A DNA stretch of 8,633 bases from NCBI GenBank assembly GCA_020025395.1, contig JAHHSE010000061.1, positions 1 to 8,633 on the forward strand. The letters are read 5' to 3'. The notes beneath the pieces were generated by a model that searched no databases, was not told the origin of the DNA, and saw only the letters and a list, made by a program, of their open reading frames with translations. Both the position numbers and the translations under genes were made by a program. Below are positions 6,127 through 8,633 of this stretch, in pieces. Position 1 is the first letter of the stretch. Each line of letters begins with the position of its first letter. Origin of the DNA: Oscillospiraceae bacterium. Lineage in GTDB: Bacteria; Bacillota; Clostridia; Oscillospirales; Oscillospiraceae.

Positions 6127-6999
6127 TCATTGAAAGACCTGCGCCAGAAGGGTCAGTCCGGTGGGGGTGGCGGCCAGGCCGCCCTGGGCGGTTTCCTTTA
6201 GGGAGCAGGGGAGGGAATCCCCCACCCGGCGCATGGCATCAATGACCTCATCCGCGGGGATCTTGCTTTCGATCCCGGCCAGGGCCATTTCGGCGGCGGA
6301 GAAGGCGATGACCACCCCGGCCACATTTCGCTTGATGCAGGGGATCTCCACCAGACCGGCCACCGGGTCACAGACCAGGCCCAGCTGATTTTTGATGGCC
6401 ATGGCGCAGGCGTGGGCGGACTGGGTGGGGGTGCCTCCCCGCATTTCCACCATGGCGGCGGCGGCCATGGCGGCGGCCGAGCCGCACTCGGCCTGACAGC
6501 CTCCCTGAGCGCCGGCCACCGTGGCTTTTTCGGCAATGACCATCCCAATGGCCCCGGCGGTAAAAAGGGCCATCACGGCGGAATCTTCGGACAGCCCTCC
6601 CTCTTCGGTCAGGGTGAGAAGGGTGGCGGGGAGGATGCCGCCGGACCCGGCAGTGGAGGCGGCAACGATCTTTCCCATGGCGGCGTTATACTCCGAGACC
6701 GCCAGGGCGCGGGCCATGGCCCCGCAGAGCAGGGGGCCGGTCATGCCGCCGGAAGCGGCATAGGCCTTCATCCGGGCGGCATCCCCCCCGGTGAGTCCGG
6801 AGGTGGAGCGGAGATTTGGGTCACTTCCGGCCCGGACGGCCTGGGCCATGACGGTGAGCCGGTCCCTCATGCGGGAATAGAGGATTTCACGGGTCTCTCC
6901 CATCTGCCGGACCTGATCCTGGAGGACCAGCTGGGAGAGGGAGAGGCCGGCGGACTCGGCAGCGCAGCAGAGTGAGGAGACAGAATCGTATTTCAGCAT
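6127..6999 (-). CDS. sdaAA: L-serine ammonia-lyase, iron-sulfur-dependent, alpha subunit
   Basis: The alpha subunit of the two-subunit L-serine dehydratase carries the catalytic [4Fe-4S] cluster for deaminating L-serine to pyruvate and ammonia in the cytoplasm. The 290-residue length is normal for the family. Diagnostic blocks are STSGLTGGDAARMKAY (65-80), ASTAGSGGILPATL (114-127), GAQGGCQAECGSAAAMAAAA (163-182) and CDPVAGLVEIPCIKRN (210-225). Cys168, Cys210 and Cys221 are the likely cluster ligands, leaving an open iron for serine; Cys172 is an additional nearby cysteine. The ATG at 6999 follows a near-perfect AAGGAGG, whose first bases are the stop codon of sdaAB, so the subunits are translationally coupled with a gap of only 12 bases. 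The enzyme is expected to be oxygen-sensitive, which fits an anaerobe. The stop is followed by a stem-loop terminator. Confidence 0.97.
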   Translation of the reverse strand: MLKYDSVSSLCCAAESAGLSLSQLVLQDQVRQMGETREILYSRMRDRLTVMAQAVRAGSDPNLRSTSGLTGGDAARMKAYAASGGMTGPLLCGAMARALAVSEYNAAMGKIVAASTAGSGGILPATLLTLTEEGGLSEDSAVMALFTAGAIGMVIAEKATVAGAQGGCQAECGSAAAMAAAAMVEMRGGTPTQSAHACAMAIKNQLGLVCDPVAGLVEIPCIKRNVAGVVIAFSAAEMALAGIESKIPADEVIDAMRRVGDSLPCSLKETAQGGLAATPTGLTLLAQVFQ

Positions 7000-7011
7000 G
7001 GAAGATCCTCC

Positions 7012-7671
7012 TTAAATGGAACGAATGAGAATGGCCCGCGTCACATTGGGAAGGGTGCGGAGACCGGTCAGAAGATCCTCCGGGATCTGGTCGTCCACCT
7101 CAATGGTCATGACGGCGATCCCTCCCTTTTCCGGACGGGTCAGCCGGAAGTTTCCGATGTTCAGGGTGGATTCCGCCATATAGTTGGTGACGGCGGCAAT
7201 GGTGCCCGGCTTGTCATAGTGGAGGATCAGCAGGGTGTTGTACTGCCCGGTGAAGGAGACCTCCATCCCGTCCAATTGGGTGATGAGGATGTTTCCGCCC
7301 CCAATGGAGGAGCCTTGCAGGGTGCAGCGCCCTCCCTCGGCCCCGGTGAGCTGGATTCGGGCGGTGTTGGGATGGGCACCGGGGAGGTCCGCGGTGGAAA
7401 AGGAGTACCGAAGGCCGGACTGATCGGCCAGAGCCAGAGCGTCTCGAAGCCGCTCGTCTCCGGACCGGAGTCCCAGAATTCCGGCGATAAGGGCCTTATC
7501 GGTGCCATGACCCTTATAGGTCTGGGCAAAGGAGCCGGAAAGGAGGATCTGGGCCTCCACCGGGCGCTGGCCCAGGATCTTGTGGGCGGCAAGCCCCAGC
7601 CGGGCGGCACCTGCGGTGTGGGAGCTGGAGGGACCGATCATCACCGGTCCGATCATATCAAATACATTCAT
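7012..7671 (-). CDS. sdaAB: L-serine ammonia-lyase, iron-sulfur-dependent, beta subunit with ACT domain
   Basis: The beta subunit pairs with the alpha subunit encoded immediately downstream to form L-serine dehydratase. The 219-residue length is typical. The N-terminal domain shows the family motifs GPVMIGPSSSHTAGAARLG (8-26), GSFAQTYKGHGTDKAL (46-61), HPNTARI (100-106) and SIGGGNI (121-127). Residues from about 146 to 219 form an ACT domain (LLILHYDKPGTIAAVTNYMA, then NIGNFRLTRPEKGGIAVMTI), a fold that commonly binds small amino acids; here it probably senses serine or helps subunit contact. The ATG at 7671 has AAAGGA ten bases upstream. No promoter is clear in the 74-base gap behind malQ, so it may be read through from malQ. 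Gene order beta then alpha is the usual Firmicutes arrangement. Confidence 0.97.
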   Translation of the reverse strand: MNVFDMIGPVMIGPSSSHTAGAARLGLAAHKILGQRPVEAQILLSGSFAQTYKGHGTDKALIAGILGLRSGDERLRDALALADQSGLRYSFSTADLPGAHPNTARIQLTGAEGGRCTLQGSSIGGGNILITQLDGMEVSFTGQYNTLLILHYDKPGTIAAVTNYMAESTLNIGNFRLTRPEKGGIAVMTIEVDDQIPEDLLTGLRTLPNVTRAILIRSI

Positions 7672-7745
7672 ATGTGACCTGTCCTTTCAGATGGAACCGG
7701 GGAAGTTGCGCTTATGTGAGGGCTGGGGTGTGATTTGAGGCGGAG

Positions 7746-8633
7746 TCAGCACCGCCGATAGGTACGGGTTATGGAACGGAGCTTGGCGGCCACATCAGAA
7801 TTGATGGCCTGTGCCCGGACCCGCCAGGACCAGTTCTGAGGGCCGACGGTGCCGGGATGGTTGATCCGGGCGTCCGCCCCAAGGCCCAGAATGTCTTGGA
7901 AAGGGGTGATGGCCAGGCGGCAGGGAGAGGCCCAGGCCCCGGCGACAGCCCCCCAGCCAAAGCCCTCCTCCTCTCGGAGGCGGAGATAGGAAAAGGCGAA
8001 GTCCCGCTCTGCCGGATCGGCCTCCTCAAAGAGCCATTGGACAAAGGTGGGGGTGTCGTGGGTGCCGGTATAGATGACCGAGCGGGGAATGCCGTTGTGG
8101 GGGAGGTAGGCGCTCTCTCCGACGGGATCAAAGGCGTAGACCAGAATCTTCATGCCGGGAAGACCGCTGTTTCGGAGAAAGGAAAGGGCCTCCTCATCCA
8201 AATCCCCCAGGTCCTCCGCCAGAAGGTCCAGCTGGGGGACCTCCTTTTGCAGAAAGTCCACCAGAGCCTGACCGGGTCCCTGCTCCCAATGACCCTCACG
8301 GGCGTCTTGGGCAGAGGCGGGGACTGACCAGTAGGTGTGAAAGCCCCGGAAGTGGTCGATGCGGACCCCGTCATAAAGGGTGGCGGCCCAGGTCATCCGC
8401 TCCTTCCACCAGGAAAAGAGCCGGGGGCTGTGGCCCGCCCAGTCATAGAGGGGGTTGCCCCAGAGCTGACCGGTTTGAGAGAAGGCATCCGGGGGGACCC
8501 CGGCCACCGAGGCGAGACTCAGATCCTCCCCCAGCTGGAAAAGCTCTGGGTGGAAGAAGACCTCTGTACTGTCCGGAGAGACATAGATGGGCATATCCCC
8601 CATGAGGAAGACCCCTTTTTCATTGGCGTAGGC
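7746..8633 (-). CDS. malQ: 4-alpha-glucanotransferase (amylomaltase), C-terminal part, cut by window edge
   Basis: The frame is open at the right edge and gives the last 295 residues of a GH77 4-alpha-glucanotransferase, usually about 500 residues long. It begins AYANEKGVFLMGDMPIYVSP, the typical end of the N-terminal third. Other hallmarks are DAFSQTGQLWGNPLYDW, VRIDHFRGF (nucleophile Asp codon at 8355-8357), LLAEDLGDL (acid/base Glu at 8214-8216) and YTGTHDTPT (third catalytic Asp at 8055-8057), so the catalytic triad is intact. The enzyme transfers segments of alpha-1,4-glucan between maltodextrins or glycogen in the cytoplasm. The ATG at 8603 is internal, not the start. No stem-loop follows the stop, and sdaAB begins 74 bases later on the same strand, so a shared transcript is possible although the functions are unrelated. 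Confidence 0.96.
   Translation of the reverse strand, partial: AYANEKGVFLMGDMPIYVSPDSTEVFFHPELFQLGEDLSLASVAGVPPDAFSQTGQLWGNPLYDWAGHSPRLFSWWKERMTWAATLYDGVRIDHFRGFHTYWSVPASAQDAREGHWEQGPGQALVDFLQKEVPQLDLLAEDLGDLDEEALSFLRNSGLPGMKILVYAFDPVGESAYLPHNGIPRSVIYTGTHDTPTFVQWLFEEADPAERDFAFSYLRLREEEGFGWGAVAGAWASPCRLAITPFQDILGLGADARINHPGTVGPQNWSWRVRAQAINSDVAAKLRSITRTYRRC

Noticed and set aside
1..8633. Mobile elements, CRISPR arrays, tRNA/rRNA genes, or a defence or biosynthetic cluster
   Set aside because: No spaced direct repeats, transposase or integrase motifs, cloverleaf-like tRNA sequence or defence-type domains were seen; the genes are metabolic, membrane or transport genes.

Overview
The window looks like a high-GC strict anaerobe of the class Clostridia, probably an Oscillospiraceae-like gut lineage (inference). 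The grounds are Firmicutes-type ribosome binding sites (AAGGAGG, GAGGTG), the two-subunit iron-sulfur L-serine dehydratase in sdaAB-sdaAA order, and a large oxygen-sensitive-type BadF/HgdC activase system. All supported genes lie on the minus strand, so transcription runs from high to low coordinates. No tRNA, rRNA, CRISPR array, insertion sequence or attachment site was seen.

Right part (8633 to about 6041): the C-terminal part of malQ (4-alpha-glucanotransferase, cut by the window edge), then sdaAB and sdaAA, the beta and alpha subunits of L-serine ammonia-lyase. sdaAB and sdaAA are tightly coupled: the sdaAB stop codon overlaps the sdaAA Shine-Dalgarno. A 10-bp stem-loop terminator follows sdaAA. 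No promoter or terminator is visible between malQ and sdaAB, so the three may share a transcript.

Middle (5992 to 1615): a two-gene unit with its own sigma-A-type promoter. The first gene encodes a 977-residue protein with two tandem ASKHA ATPase domains, each carrying a pair of cysteines 39 residues apart, followed by a cysteine-rich DUF2229-like region. The second encodes a 439-residue HgdB/double-cubane-cluster-like protein. Together they match what is a single chain of about 1,400 residues in many Clostridia, here divided at a domain boundary. The 50-bp spacer holds a strong bulged stem-loop, and a small hairpin overlaps the second gene's Shine-Dalgarno. No acyl-CoA pathway gene adjoins the pair, so its substrate is unknown.

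Left part (1511 to 1): a promoter with a perfect TTGACA box drives a 266-residue membrane protein with a YcxB-like C-terminal domain. Next come a second candidate promoter, a possible 57-residue small ORF, and the N-terminal 129 residues of an ABC transporter ATPase that runs off the window. The small ORF overlaps the ATPase start by 17 bases, suggesting translational coupling. By eye this left part has less GC-skewed codon use than the rest.

The best candidate for something under-described is the split, pathway-orphan activase/double-cubane-like pair with its structured junction. The remaining genes are ordinary metabolism and transport.
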